From: Fimbriimonadaceae bacterium
GTDB taxonomy: Bacteria; Armatimonadota; UBA10988
Length of the DNA stretch: 64,000 nt
Assembly: GCA_020850355.1 (NCBI GenBank)
Contig: JADZEX010000004.1
Location: 1-64,000, forward strand
Reading direction: 5' to 3'
Part shown: piece after piece, positions 51,738 to 60,851 of the stretch
How positions within the stretch are numbered: position 1 is the stretch's first letter
How the letters are laid out: every line of letters starts with the position of its first letter
The notes under the pieces: generated by a model
Told to the model about the DNA's origin: nothing
Seen by the model: the letters and a program-made list of their open reading frames with translations, nothing else
Database searches by the model: none
Position numbers and translations under genes: made by a program

Positions 51738-53036
51738 ATGGCCGAGCTGCTCAGCAAGTCCGCCTACGAACAGGCAATCGCCGCCAGCCGCGACGACCGC
51801 CTGGCCTGGTGGCGCGAGGCGCGCTACGGGATGTTCATCCACTACGGCCTGCACACCATCTTGGGCCGCAACGAGTGGGCGATGGCGGTCGAGAACTGGT
51901 CGCTTCCGGAGTACGAGAAGCTGGCTCAGCGCTTCACCCCGCGCCGCGGCTGCACACGCGAATGGGCGCAGTTGGCGAAAGACGCCGGGATGAACTACCT
52001 GGTGCTGACCAGCCGACACCACGAGGGGTTCAGCCTCTGGAACAGCCGCGTCAACCCCTACAACGTGGTGAACTGCTGCCCCGGCGGGTTTGACGTGGTC
52101 GAGGAGTTCCTGAACTCTTGCCGCGACCTGGGCTTGCGGGCCGGACTCTACTTCTCGCTGATGGACTGGCACCACCCCGACTCCTGGCGCTGCGCCTTCG
52201 ATCCCGCTGCTCGGGCGCGCTTCTGGGAGTTCTTGCAGGGCATGCTGGAAGAGCTGCTGGGCGGTGCCTACGGCCAGATTGACGTGCTCTGGTACGACGT
52301 CCCGGCGCCGATGGAGTCGCACGAGGGGTGGGCCTCGCTGCCGATGAACCAGCGGGTGCGCGAGCTGCAGCCGCAGATCCTGATCAACAACCGCTCGCGC
52401 CTGGACGAGGACTTCTCAACCCCCGAAGAGCACATCACGGCGGCCGACGGCGGCAAGGGTTGGGAAGCCTGCATGACCTTCAACCGGATCTCCTGGGGCT
52501 ACCTCGACAGCGCCCAGGCGTTGCCGTACAGCTACAACGCCCAGGGCATCGTGCGGATGCTGCACACGGTCGCCTCGGGCGCGGGCAACCTGCTGCTGAA
52601 CATCGGCCCCAACATCGACGGCAGCGTGCCGGCCGAAGCGGTCGAACCACTGCAGACTGTCGGCCGCTGGCTGGCGGCCCACGGCGAGGCCGTCTATGGG
52701 CGCCTCGACCGCTGCACCGCCTCGACCGCCAGCGGCACCGGACGGTTCACGCAGCGCGGCAACAAGCTCTACTTCTGGCAGTGGATCTGGAGCGACGAGC
52801 TGATCTTCGGCGGCTTCGAGACCAAGCTCAAGGCGATCCGAGCGGTGCCCAGCGGCGCCGCGGTGGCCTTCACGCAAGATGCCCGCCAGATCGTCGTCGC
52901 GCCGCGACCGGCCGCCCAGCGCGATGCGATCTGCAACATCAGTCTGCTGGAGCTGGAGTTCGAGGCCCCGCCGGTCCACCGCCGGTGCAGCGCCTATCCG
53001 CAGCTCCACGGCGGGCGGCAGTGGGTCACCGAGTAA
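51738..53036 (+). CDS. Alpha-L-fucosidase (GH29), cytosolic form
   Basis: 432 residues, no signal peptide. WWREARYGMFIHYGLHTILG, LTSRHHEGFSLWNS, GLYFSLMDWHHPD, VLWYDVP (D187, expected nucleophile) and NLLLNIGPNIDG are GH29 hallmarks. Unlike the enzyme at 2209 it has no discoidin modules and is probably intracellular, so the pair could act sequentially on exported and imported fucosides. GGGAGA precedes the ATG. Confidence 0.92.
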   Translation: MAELLSKSAYEQAIAASRDDRLAWWREARYGMFIHYGLHTILGRNEWAMAVENWSLPEYEKLAQRFTPRRGCTREWAQLAKDAGMNYLVLTSRHHEGFSLWNSRVNPYNVVNCCPGGFDVVEEFLNSCRDLGLRAGLYFSLMDWHHPDSWRCAFDPAARARFWEFLQGMLEELLGGAYGQIDVLWYDVPAPMESHEGWASLPMNQRVRELQPQILINNRSRLDEDFSTPEEHITAADGGKGWEACMTFNRISWGYLDSAQALPYSYNAQGIVRMLHTVASGAGNLLLNIGPNIDGSVPAEAVEPLQTVGRWLAAHGEAVYGRLDRCTASTASGTGRFTQRGNKLYFWQWIWSDELIFGGFETKLKAIRAVPSGAAVAFTQDARQIVVAPRPAAQRDAICNISLLELEFEAPPVHRRCSAYPQLHGGRQWVTE

Positions 53037-53092
53037 CGGCGTCCGGACCGGCCGGCGGCAGGTCGGGAGTCCGCGCCGCGGCGCGGTGCGCT

Positions 53093-53098
53093 TATACT
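53093..53098 (+). promoter_or_regulatory. -10 element upstream of the flavin reductase
   Basis: TATACT at 53093-53098, 34 bases before the GTG at 53133. No convincing -35 is present. Confidence 0.35.
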
Positions 53099-53132
53099 GA
53101 AGTCGCCCGGCGCGGGCGGCAGGAGACGTGAC

Positions 53133-53609
53133 GTGGACGAGAAGGCGCGCAAGGCAGCGCTGCGGCTGGTGCCCTACGGGCTGTATGCCGTGACCTGCGG
53201 GCAGGGCGATCAGGCCAACGGCTTCACCGCCAGTTGGCTGACCCAGTGCAGCTTCGATCCGCCGTTGCTGGTGCTCGGCGTGCAGCCGCACACCACCTCG
53301 TACCAGCTCATCAAAGAGGGCGGTTGCTTCGTCGTCAACTTCGTCGACCCCGAGCAGGCCGCCCTGCTACAGATGCTGCTGAAGCCCGTGGCGCGGGTCG
53401 GCAACAAACTCGCCGGGCAGGAGATCGTCACTGGCCAGACCGGCGTGCCGATCTTGCAGCAAGCGGTGGCCTGGTTGGAGTGCCGCGTCGTCGCGGAGTC
53501 GCAGCCGGGTGATCACGCGCTGTTCGTGGCCGAGGTGGTCGAGGCCGGTCGCCCGTCGGACCGGCGGCCGCTGGTCTTGTCCGACACGCCTTGGACCTAC
53601 GCCGGATGA
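53133..53609 (+). CDS. Flavin reductase-like protein
   Basis: 158 residues, with the FMN-binding split barrel of flavin reductases: YGLYAVTCGQGDQANGFTAS, WLTQCSFDPPLLVLGVQPHT, GGCFVVNFVD and DHALFVAEVVEAG. It probably reduces flavin with NAD(P)H for a partner. GTG start with AGGAGA eight bases upstream. It is followed 31 bases later by a TIM-barrel protein. Confidence 0.88.
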   Translation: MDEKARKAALRLVPYGLYAVTCGQGDQANGFTASWLTQCSFDPPLLVLGVQPHTTSYQLIKEGGCFVVNFVDPEQAALLQMLLKPVARVGNKLAGQEIVTGQTGVPILQQAVAWLECRVVAESQPGDHALFVAEVVEAGRPSDRRPLVLSDTPWTYAG

Positions 53610-53640
53610 GCCGCCGCTGGCTGGCGCAGGCAGGGCTGCG

Positions 53641-54426
53641 ATGATCGCCGCCGCGCTCACCGCGCAGTTTGACGACGCGCCCCCGGCCGACGTCGCGGCA
53701 CAGGCCCAGGAAGCCGGCTACGACGCGCTCGACGTCTGGGTCGCCGACCTGGACGGTTTGCGCGAGTCGCTGGCGGCCTACTTCGACAGCGCGCTGCCGC
53801 CGGCGCTGGTCAGCCTGGCCGAGCACCAGCCCAGCGCCCTGCGGACCGCGGCGCGGGTCTGTCGCGGCCGGGTGCGCTTCATCCGCAGCGCGCCCTGGCC
53901 GCCGACCGCCGCCCGGCTGAGCGCCCTGCTGACCGAACTGGTGGCGGTGGCCCGCGGTGAGGGGGTGACTTTCCTGATGCCCCATCACAGCGCTGGCTGG
54001 TGCCGCGAGCCGGCGCAGTTGGCGGCGCTGCTGGCCGACCAGCCGCCGGAGGCGGTGCGCGCGGTGCTGGCGCCCGACCAGGTCGCCCGGCCGCGCGACC
54101 TGCCGCCGACGGAGTGGCTGGCGCGGCTGCCGTTGCCGGCCGCGGGCGCGGTCGCCGCCGCCAACTTCAAGTGGGTCAGCGAGCTGTCGCCCGGCAACGT
54201 GCGCAGTTGGGCTCCGCGCCTGGCGCCGCTGTCGCACGGCCTGACGCCCTGGGCGGCCTGGCTGGAGCGCCTCGCCGCCGACGGCTTCGACGGCGTCTTC
54301 ACGCTGGGCGACGCCCTGCTGCCGGCCGCCGCGGGCGACCGCCCACGCACCGCGCGCGACGACCTGCGCTACCTCCGCCGCGCCTGGCGCTCGGCCAATC
54401 GGCCGGCGCGGGCCGCCGCCGGTTAG
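53641..54426 (+). CDS. TIM-barrel sugar-isomerase-like protein
   Basis: 261 residues. EAGYDALDVWVADLDGLRES and the closing FDGVFTLGDALL match the AP-endonuclease-2/xylose-isomerase-like barrel used by sugar epimerases. The metal ligands are not all apparent, so activity is uncertain. The stop overlaps the convergent gene at 54423 by 4 bases. Confidence 0.55.
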   Translation: MIAAALTAQFDDAPPADVAAQAQEAGYDALDVWVADLDGLRESLAAYFDSALPPALVSLAEHQPSALRTAARVCRGRVRFIRSAPWPPTAARLSALLTELVAVARGEGVTFLMPHHSAGWCREPAQLAALLADQPPEAVRAVLAPDQVARPRDLPPTEWLARLPLPAAGAVAAANFKWVSELSPGNVRSWAPRLAPLSHGLTPWAAWLERLAADGFDGVFTLGDALLPAAAGDRPRTARDDLRYLRRAWRSANRPARAAAG

Positions 54427-57400
54427 GGCAGGCTGAACCAGATCGTCGGCTCGATCAGTTGCCCGTGCGGCACACCGATGCCCTCGGCGTAGGGCCAGTT
54501 GGGCGGTTGCGTGTAGGCGCAGACCGAGATGTCGGACGAGGCGCGCCGGCCGTCGGGCAGCAGCAACTCGATCCAGAAGCGCCGGACCTTGAACCAGTCG
54601 CCCGAGTCGTTGCGCAGTTGCAGCCGGTTGCGGGCCTGCAGCTCGGCGATGGCCTCGCGCGGCAACTCCAGGCCGACCCGTTCGGCCCACACCCCGGCGG
54701 TCTCGTTGCCGCCCGCCGCCGGCAGGCGCCCGACCTCACGGCCGTTCAGCGAGGCTTCGAGGAAGTAGCGCTGGCCGCTATCCAGACCCATGCCGTCGAA
54801 CCGCAGCCAGGCCCGCTGGGCACTCTGTACCTGCGCCCGGGTCAGGCCCGCCAGCGGGTAGGGTCCCGGCTCGCGGCGGTACCGCTCGGTCGCCGGGTCG
54901 AGCCGCCGGACCAGCAGCTCGTCACGCGATTCGACCCGGATGTCGCCCCAGCAGGCCCAGTCGCCGGACGAGTTGTCCTCGGGGCCGACATCGGCCACCA
55001 GCACGAGCTGCACCGGCTGCCCGGCCCAGCGGCTGAGGTCGCCGCTGATTGGTGACCAGGCGTGCTTCGTGACGGTCACCTCGGCGACTTTGGTCTCACT
55101 GCCGGCCGCGTCGCGGACCAGCATCTGGTACAGAATGCCATCCCCCGGATCGCTGCCGTCGCCTTTGCCGACGTAGGCCCGGCAGGCCGCCGGCGTGGCC
55201 GGCAGGGTGACCGCCGCGTAGGTCGCCCGGGCCTGACCGGTGCCGCCCTGGTAAGGCGGGTGCATGAACAGCCCCAGCCGCGTGACATCGCCGCTGGTGC
55301 CCTCCTGCCGGTTGACGTGTCCGCCCATCGCCGGCGCTGGCAGTTCTCGTCCGTCGCGTAGCCGCAGCCGGGCCACCAACTCCTGCGGCAGCGGGAGCAG
55401 CTCCTGGTAGCCCTTGGCCGCGACCAGCGCCAGCTCCCGCGACTGCTGCAGGCCCGCCGCGGCGACGGTCAGCCGCATCAGACGCTCGTCCTCAGCCGGC
55501 GGCGGCCCGAGCTCGATGCTGGCCACGCCAGTCCCGCCGGCCGGCAAGGTCACCCGGCCGCTGCGCCCGTCGCAGGTGGCCGTGAACTCGGCCTCTCGCG
55601 GCAGGTTGCTGCGCAGGCTGATCTGCAGCGCGTGGCCGATCAGCGCGTCGACCTGCTCGGCGATCGGGACCACCGTGAAGTCGATCCAGGCGCCCTCGAA
55701 CTGGAACCACAGTCGCTCGCCGGGTTTGGCGGTCGGTGGGATGTTGACCGCGTGCTCCTGCGCCCTGCGGACCGTCAGCGCCTCACCGGCGAAGACTTCG
55801 TCACGGTCGCAGGTCAGCGCCGGGCCGGCCGGCGCCTGGCCGGTCAGGCGGTAGCTGAAGGCCTTGTCGACCGGCCGCACGTAGGTCAGCCCGCGGGCCC
55901 GGCGGAGCTCGGCCGGACCGATCGGCTGCCCCGCCTGGTCCAACGCCTCGGCGCGGCCAGCGTCGACCGCGAAACCGCACTCGGCCTGCTCCCAGAGCAG
56001 CACTTCCCAGCCCGCGTCCAGCTTGCGGCAGACCCCGGCGCCGTTGCCGGCGGCCTTGGCGTAGCGTTGGAAGCGTCCCCGGCCGTCGACGTAGAGGTTC
56101 GCCGGGCTGACCGCGTAGTCGCTGCGCCAGCCGTGCGGGTCGCTGCTGGCCAGGCTGATCTGCCCATCGGCAGTCCAGCCCTCGAAGCCGTTCGGCGGCA
56201 GGTCCAGGGCCCGCTCGCCGACCTTCGCGATCAGCCGCTCGGTGGGGCTGCCGTTGGCGACGATCTGCGTACCGTCGGCGTAGCGCACCGCGAGCTGGTT
56301 ACGGCGGTAGGCCCCGGTCGCCACCGCGGCGGTGCTCTCGAGCCACTCCCCGGCGGCGCTGAGGTAGCGGATCTGGTCGGCCGCGACCTGCGTGTAGCGG
56401 GCGGCGATCGGCTGCACCAGGTGGTAGCTGCGCAGCCCGTTGCGCAGGCCGCCGGAGGTCACGAAGAAGCCGGGATGGCCAAAGGCCAGGGTGGCGCACA
56501 GGAAGCGGTCGTAGTAGGCGTCGCGCGCGGCGGGCGTCTGGCCGGTGTTCGGGACATTGCTGTAGAACATCTCGGGATTGCCCATCCCGAAGTTGCAGCA
56601 GAGGTCGTGCATCCGGCGCAGGTCGAAGTCGACCAGCCAGGGGTTCTCGAAGATCCGGTAGGCCTGGTCCTGGGCGTAGTTGCCGTCGGTCAGGCCGCTG
56701 TAGAAGCTGTGGTGGTTGCCCTCGCTGTAGACCGGGCCGCCCCAGGCCTTTTTCTGGTGCAGCATGATCTCGCCGTAAAGGTAGAACACCGCGCTGTACG
56801 ACCCGGCGCCCGGGACGCGGGCATCGTAGTCGACCCGATGCCACGGCGCGACGGCGGTGTGGACATCGCAGTAGGCGGTCGAGAACTTGAACTTCTGCTG
56901 GATGATCGGCGCCAGCCGGGCGCAGTATTCCACCGCCCGGGTCGGCTTCGGGGCATAGCAGCGCATCCAGGCGCCCTGCAACTGGTTGCTGCTGGTGCGG
57001 CCGATCAGGTCGGTCGACCAGTACTCGTTGACCGGCGCGAAGTCGGTGTAGTTGTTGTACGGGCCGTAGACGAACCCCAACTCGTCCTGCATGATCCGGG
57101 CGTAGCGCTGCTGGCCCTCGTCGCCGCCCTTGCCCGGCGCCGGGCGGGTGCGGAAGGTGAAGCTCTCGCCGCCGTCGCGCCAGCCGGTCTCGTGGTCGGT
57201 GATCACAATCTCGCTAAGCCCCCAGCGCTTGATGTTGCGCCAGTAGGCGGCGTCGCGCTCGCGGTCGCCGGCGCCGTGGGCGATCCAGACGTGCGTCCCG
57301 GTGACTGCCTTGTACGGCGAAACAGGGTTCGGGATCGTCGGCAGCAGCTCCTCGTACCGCGGGCTGGCCGACAAGATCAGCCGCTCGACACAGTCGTTGC

Positions 57401-58745
57401 GCCGGCCGTCGGTGTTTGGCAGGTAGCGCACGCCGCCGTTGTAGCTGACCCGCTCGCCCTCGATCGCTGGCGCGGCAAACGGCTCGGCGCCGTTGCCCTG
57501 GTACCAGTCGGTGTTGCCAGTCAGGAACAACGGCCGCTCCGGCGGCCCGCTGACGACAATCGCCGGGCGGCCGCCGTGGGCCGGATAGTAGGGCGTGGTG
57601 ACCAGCCGCGGGTTGACCAGCCCGGCGGCCTGCCCGTAGCGCACCTCGGCGACCTGCCCGCCGGGGGCCAGCACGTCGAGCAGCAACGACTTGCCGCGGA
57701 GGCGCATCTGGAAGGTGGCCTCAACCGTCAACTCGCCGCGGCGGAGCGTCCAGCGCGTCACCACGGCGTCGCCCTGGCGCTCGCTGCTGCGCAACACCGC
57801 GGCCTCAGCGGGTTGCGGGCCCTGCGGCGTGGCCAGCCAGCAGCCGCCGCCAACGCTGGGCTGCACCGGCGGGGCGCCGGCCCAGGTCAGGCTGAGGTCG
57901 TCCAGCGTCCCGCGCCGCGGTTCGTAACGCCACGTCAGTTGCCCGTCGGCGCCGCGGTAGGCGAAGACCCAGGTCTCGCCCTCGCGCCGAATCTCGGTGG
58001 TCGCGCCGGGCGCCAGCGTGGGCGGGGTGATCGTGTCGGGCGTGGTCGGAAACGGCAAGGTCCCCGGCCCGCGGTTGGTGCCGACGGTCTGGCCCGGCAG
58101 CGGCGCCAGATTGCGGCTTGGGCGTGGCTCGAAGGTCAGCGGGCCGAACTCCTCGCGGAAAGCGCAGAGGCTGTCGAAGTAGAGCGTGCGGTCCTCTTTG
58201 TTGCGCCCGCCGTTGACCCGCAAGCCGACGAAGCTGCCGCCGGTTGCGAGCTGGGAGACCTGCTGCGGGCTGAGCCGCTCGTGGCAGAGGAACCACTCTT
58301 CCCAGTTGACGTAGGCCAGGTTCACCGTCACTTCGTCGCCGGCGGCGCTGCGCAGCAGCGCCTGCACCGTCACCGGCGGCGTGTCCGAGCGGGGCGCGTA
58401 GCCCCAGTTGTTGCCGTAGACCCAGCAGTGCAGCGCGTCGAGGTTGGCCGGCAGCGGCACCGGGCGGGGCGGCCGGAGCGTCACCTGCGGCCCGCCGGCA
58501 GTGCCGCGGTAGACCAGCTTGCCGACGTACTGCCCGAAGATCTGCTGCTCGCGGGTGCGGCCGAAGCTGGCTTCGCTGGCCTTGGTCTCGACCGTCCAGC
58601 CGGTCAGATCCTCAAAGTCGACCAACGGCGGGTGGGTGTCGTTGACCCGCCCGGCCCAGTCCAACTCGTAGGGCCGGCGGCCCACCGCTTCGTCGCCCGG
58701 CGCGGTCACCAGCCAGGCCACCAGACCAACCGCCAGATGCAGCAT
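54423..58745 (-). CDS. Very large secreted protein, putative glycoside hydrolase
   Basis: 1440 residues with a signal peptide (LHLAVGLVAWLVTAP). In order: a beta-sandwich/galactose-binding-like region (about 40-200, VDFEDLTGWTVE), a second beta-rich region (260-480) like the front domain of large glycosidases, and a TIM-barrel-like core (about 490-830) with HVWIAHGAGDRERDAAYWRN, IVITDHETGWRDGG, FVYGPYNNYTDFAP, CDVHTAVAPWHRVD and YSEGNHHSFYSGLTDGNY. Beta-rich modules (850-1440) end it. It resembles GH36/GH101-like barrels but I cannot name a family. GAGGAGA precedes the ATG. Last of a three-gene operon. Confidence 0.7.
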   Translation of the reverse strand: MLHLAVGLVAWLVTAPGDEAVGRRPYELDWAGRVNDTHPPLVDFEDLTGWTVETKASEASFGRTREQQIFGQYVGKLVYRGTAGGPQVTLRPPRPVPLPANLDALHCWVYGNNWGYAPRSDTPPVTVQALLRSAAGDEVTVNLAYVNWEEWFLCHERLSPQQVSQLATGGSFVGLRVNGGRNKEDRTLYFDSLCAFREEFGPLTFEPRPSRNLAPLPGQTVGTNRGPGTLPFPTTPDTITPPTLAPGATTEIRREGETWVFAYRGADGQLTWRYEPRRGTLDDLSLTWAGAPPVQPSVGGGCWLATPQGPQPAEAAVLRSSERQGDAVVTRWTLRRGELTVEATFQMRLRGKSLLLDVLAPGGQVAEVRYGQAAGLVNPRLVTTPYYPAHGGRPAIVVSGPPERPLFLTGNTDWYQGNGAEPFAAPAIEGERVSYNGGVRYLPNTDGRRNDCVERLILSASPRYEELLPTIPNPVSPYKAVTGTHVWIAHGAGDRERDAAYWRNIKRWGLSEIVITDHETGWRDGGESFTFRTRPAPGKGGDEGQQRYARIMQDELGFVYGPYNNYTDFAPVNEYWSTDLIGRTSSNQLQGAWMRCYAPKPTRAVEYCARLAPIIQQKFKFSTAYCDVHTAVAPWHRVDYDARVPGAGSYSAVFYLYGEIMLHQKKAWGGPVYSEGNHHSFYSGLTDGNYAQDQAYRIFENPWLVDFDLRRMHDLCCNFGMGNPEMFYSNVPNTGQTPAARDAYYDRFLCATLAFGHPGFFVTSGGLRNGLRSYHLVQPIAARYTQVAADQIRYLSAAGEWLESTAAVATGAYRRNQLAVRYADGTQIVANGSPTERLIAKVGERALDLPPNGFEGWTADGQISLASSDPHGWRSDYAVSPANLYVDGRGRFQRYAKAAGNGAGVCRKLDAGWEVLLWEQAECGFAVDAGRAEALDQAGQPIGPAELRRARGLTYVRPVDKAFSYRLTGQAPAGPALTCDRDEVFAGEALTVRRAQEHAVNIPPTAKPGERLWFQFEGAWIDFTVVPIAEQVDALIGHALQISLRSNLPREAEFTATCDGRSGRVTLPAGGTGVASIELGPPPAEDERLMRLTVAAAGLQQSRELALVAAKGYQELLPLPQELVARLRLRDGRELPAPAMGGHVNRQEGTSGDVTRLGLFMHPPYQGGTGQARATYAAVTLPATPAACRAYVGKGDGSDPGDGILYQMLVRDAAGSETKVAEVTVTKHAWSPISGDLSRWAGQPVQLVLVADVGPEDNSSGDWACWGDIRVESRDELLVRRLDPATERYRREPGPYPLAGLTRAQVQSAQRAWLRFDGMGLDSGQRYFLEASLNGREVGRLPAAGGNETAGVWAERVGLELPREAIAELQARNRLQLRNDSGDWFKVRRFWIELLLPDGRRASSDISVCAYTQPPNWPYAEGIGVPHGQLIEPTIWFSLP

Positions 58746-58755
58746 CACCGTCTCC

Positions 58756-59883
58756 TCATCGCCCGGCCGCGCCCAGCCCGAGCACCGTGAAGGCGGTGCC
58801 GTCGCTCTGGGCGTGGTGCTCGGCGAGCACTTCGATCCGGATCCGGTGCGGCCCGGCCGGCAGCCCGCGGCCGATCACTTCGGTCACCCGGTAGCCGCCC
58901 CAGGTCTGGTCGAACCAGGCCTCACAGACTTGCGGCGGCCGGTCGTCGACGGTCACCCGGGCCCGACCCTGCGGACCTTTGATCCGCCAGAACATCAGGT
59001 ACAGCAGGTCGCCGGTGAGGGTGAACTCCAGCACGCTGCCGGGCGCGGTGGCGCGCCAGCCGGACCCGCCGGGGCCCTGGCCGAAGGTGAAGCCCTGGTT
59101 GGCCACCGGCTGCAAGGCATCGGCCTCGCACAACTCGACCCGCGCGAAGCGGTCGCTGTGGAGCGGCGCCGGCAGCGGCGCGATGGCCGGCAAAGTGGCC
59201 GGCAGCCGCTCCAGGGCCTGGGCCAGGAAGCCGGTGATCAGCTCCGCGGTGAGGGTGTGGCCGCGGTCGTTGGGATGCACCTCGTCGGCCTCGTAGTCTT
59301 CCCAACGGATCTCGCCGGCCTGCATCCGCGGCCAGAGCGCGTCGCGAAAGCTGAGCTGTGGCAACCCGTAGTGCGTCGCGACCGGACCATGGACGGCGTG
59401 GGCGTTGCCGCCCGCGCGGTTCATCATGGCCATCGTGATCACCGCCGGCTGCGGCGGCGCCGCCAGGATCTGGCGCAGCAGGCCCTCGTAGGTTTCGGCG
59501 GCCTCGGGGGTTGGGCCGTCGTTGACGCCGTACTCGACCAGCACCAGGTCGGGCCGCTGCGCCAGCACGTCGCGGGCGCAGCGCAGCGCGCCGTAGTTGG
59601 AGCCGGTGGCCCCGATCCCGGCGTTGTGGAATCGCACCGTGGCCTGCGGGAAGGTCTGCCGCAGCCAGGCGGCGACCTGGTCGGGGTAGCGCAGCTCGGG
59701 CCGGCTGGCCTTGGCGCCCTGGGTGATCGAGCCACCAATGCTGACCAGACTGATCGGCTCACCGCGGCGGGCCTGGGCCAGCACGCGGTCCAACCGCGCC
59801 GGGTCGCCGGCACTCAGCAGACCGCCGGGCGGCAGGTCGGGGGCTTGGATGGTCAAGGTCGTCCAGAGCGCCAGGGTCAACAT
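58756..59883 (-). CDS. Secreted SGNH-hydrolase/esterase
   Basis: 375 residues. The N-terminus (LTLALWTTLTIQAPDLPPG) is a short signal. ISLVSIGGSITQGA is block I (Ser), AGIGATGSNYGALR is block II-III, VEYGVNDGP block III, and DEVHPNDRGH block V (Asp-x-x-His). The last 120 residues are beta-rich. It likely de-esterifies a polysaccharide. It lies 9 bases after the isomerase and 10 before the large protein in one operon. Confidence 0.88.
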   Translation of the reverse strand: MLTLALWTTLTIQAPDLPPGGLLSAGDPARLDRVLAQARRGEPISLVSIGGSITQGAKASRPELRYPDQVAAWLRQTFPQATVRFHNAGIGATGSNYGALRCARDVLAQRPDLVLVEYGVNDGPTPEAAETYEGLLRQILAAPPQPAVITMAMMNRAGGNAHAVHGPVATHYGLPQLSFRDALWPRMQAGEIRWEDYEADEVHPNDRGHTLTAELITGFLAQALERLPATLPAIAPLPAPLHSDRFARVELCEADALQPVANQGFTFGQGPGGSGWRATAPGSVLEFTLTGDLLYLMFWRIKGPQGRARVTVDDRPPQVCEAWFDQTWGGYRVTEVIGRGLPAGPHRIRIEVLAEHHAQSDGTAFTVLGLGAAGR

Positions 59884-59892
59884 CGGCCACTC

Positions 59893-60750
59893 CTAAGCGA
59901 GACCGGCCAGGGCCAACTGCTCGCGCAGGAAGGTCGCCGCGCGGCGGATGTCGCCGACCGGGTCGGCGCCGGTCTCGCGCTCGATCGCCAGATAGCCGTC
60001 GAACCCGGCCTCGTGCAGCAACCGCAGGTAGCGCTGCCAGTCCACCAGCCCCTCGCCCAGCGGCACCTCCAGGCGCTTGCCATCGGGCGTCGTGAGGGCG
60101 TCCTTGGCGTGGGTGTGGGCGATGTACGGCCCCAGCACCGCGGCCCCCTCGGTGGGCATGAACTCGGCCAGCGCCGCGGCCTGGTCGTAGGGCGTCTCGA
60201 CCAGCTTCCACTCCCGCAGGATCACCGGCCAGAGGATCAGGTTGGCCGGGTCGTAGTTGGCCCGCAGCCCGGTCCCGCCGACGGTCTCAATCAGTTGGCG
60301 CATCACCCGCGGCGGCTCGGGGCCGGTCTCCATCGCCACGCAGCAGCCCAGCGACTCGCCGTACCGGGCCAGCTCGCCGGTGGCGTCGACAAAGGCCTGC
60401 CACTTCGGCCCGCTGGCGTCGTGCGGCATCACGCCGACGTGGGCCATCCAGATACGGGTCTCGAAAGTGGCACACATCTCGAGCAGTTGCTTGCCCCAGG
60501 CGATGTTCTCGGCGTGGTGCTCGGCCTCGCCGAGATCGACCTGTCCGCCCCAGCAGCAGAGCGCGCTGACCTCCAGCCCGCGGTCGCGGATCTGCTGCGC
60601 GGCCCGGCGCCAAGGCTCGCGGTCGGTGGCCCGGGCGTCGAGCTCGCCGCCACAGGACAGGTGGATCCCGTCCAGCCCCAGCTCGACGGCGATGTCCAGC
60701 GCCTCTTCGAACGGCCGGCGCAGGTTGGAGTGCATCACGCTGATCTTCAC
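59893..60750 (-). CDS. Sugar phosphate isomerase/epimerase-like TIM barrel
   Basis: 285 residues from the GTG at 60750. LGLDGIHLSCGGELD, VAMETGPEPPRVMRQLIE, GLRANYDPANL, YIAHTHAKDAL and YLAIERETGADP place the metal-binding Glu/Asp/His/Glu series of the AP-endonuclease-2 family barrel. This gene is first of the operon. It faces the divergent oxidoreductase (60852), a common pair in sugar catabolism. Confidence 0.88.
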   Translation of the reverse strand: MKISVMHSNLRRPFEEALDIAVELGLDGIHLSCGGELDARATDREPWRRAAQQIRDRGLEVSALCCWGGQVDLGEAEHHAENIAWGKQLLEMCATFETRIWMAHVGVMPHDASGPKWQAFVDATGELARYGESLGCCVAMETGPEPPRVMRQLIETVGGTGLRANYDPANLILWPVILREWKLVETPYDQAAALAEFMPTEGAAVLGPYIAHTHAKDALTTPDGKRLEVPLGEGLVDWQRYLRLLHEAGFDGYLAIERETGADPVGDIRRAATFLREQLALAGLA

Positions 60751-60851
60751 GGCCCTCTCCCGTCAGCGGCGGTATGCACCGCGCGCCGGCCGGCTCCTGC
60801 CGGGAGGGGCCGGCGACTTTGGCGCGAACTGGCCCCGTCGACGAGGACTGC

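Noticed and set aside
55632-58790. 1052-residue forward open frame opposite the large secreted protein
   Set aside because: The minus-strand protein has a signal peptide, ribosome binding site and conserved-type motifs; the forward frame is compositionally a shadow.
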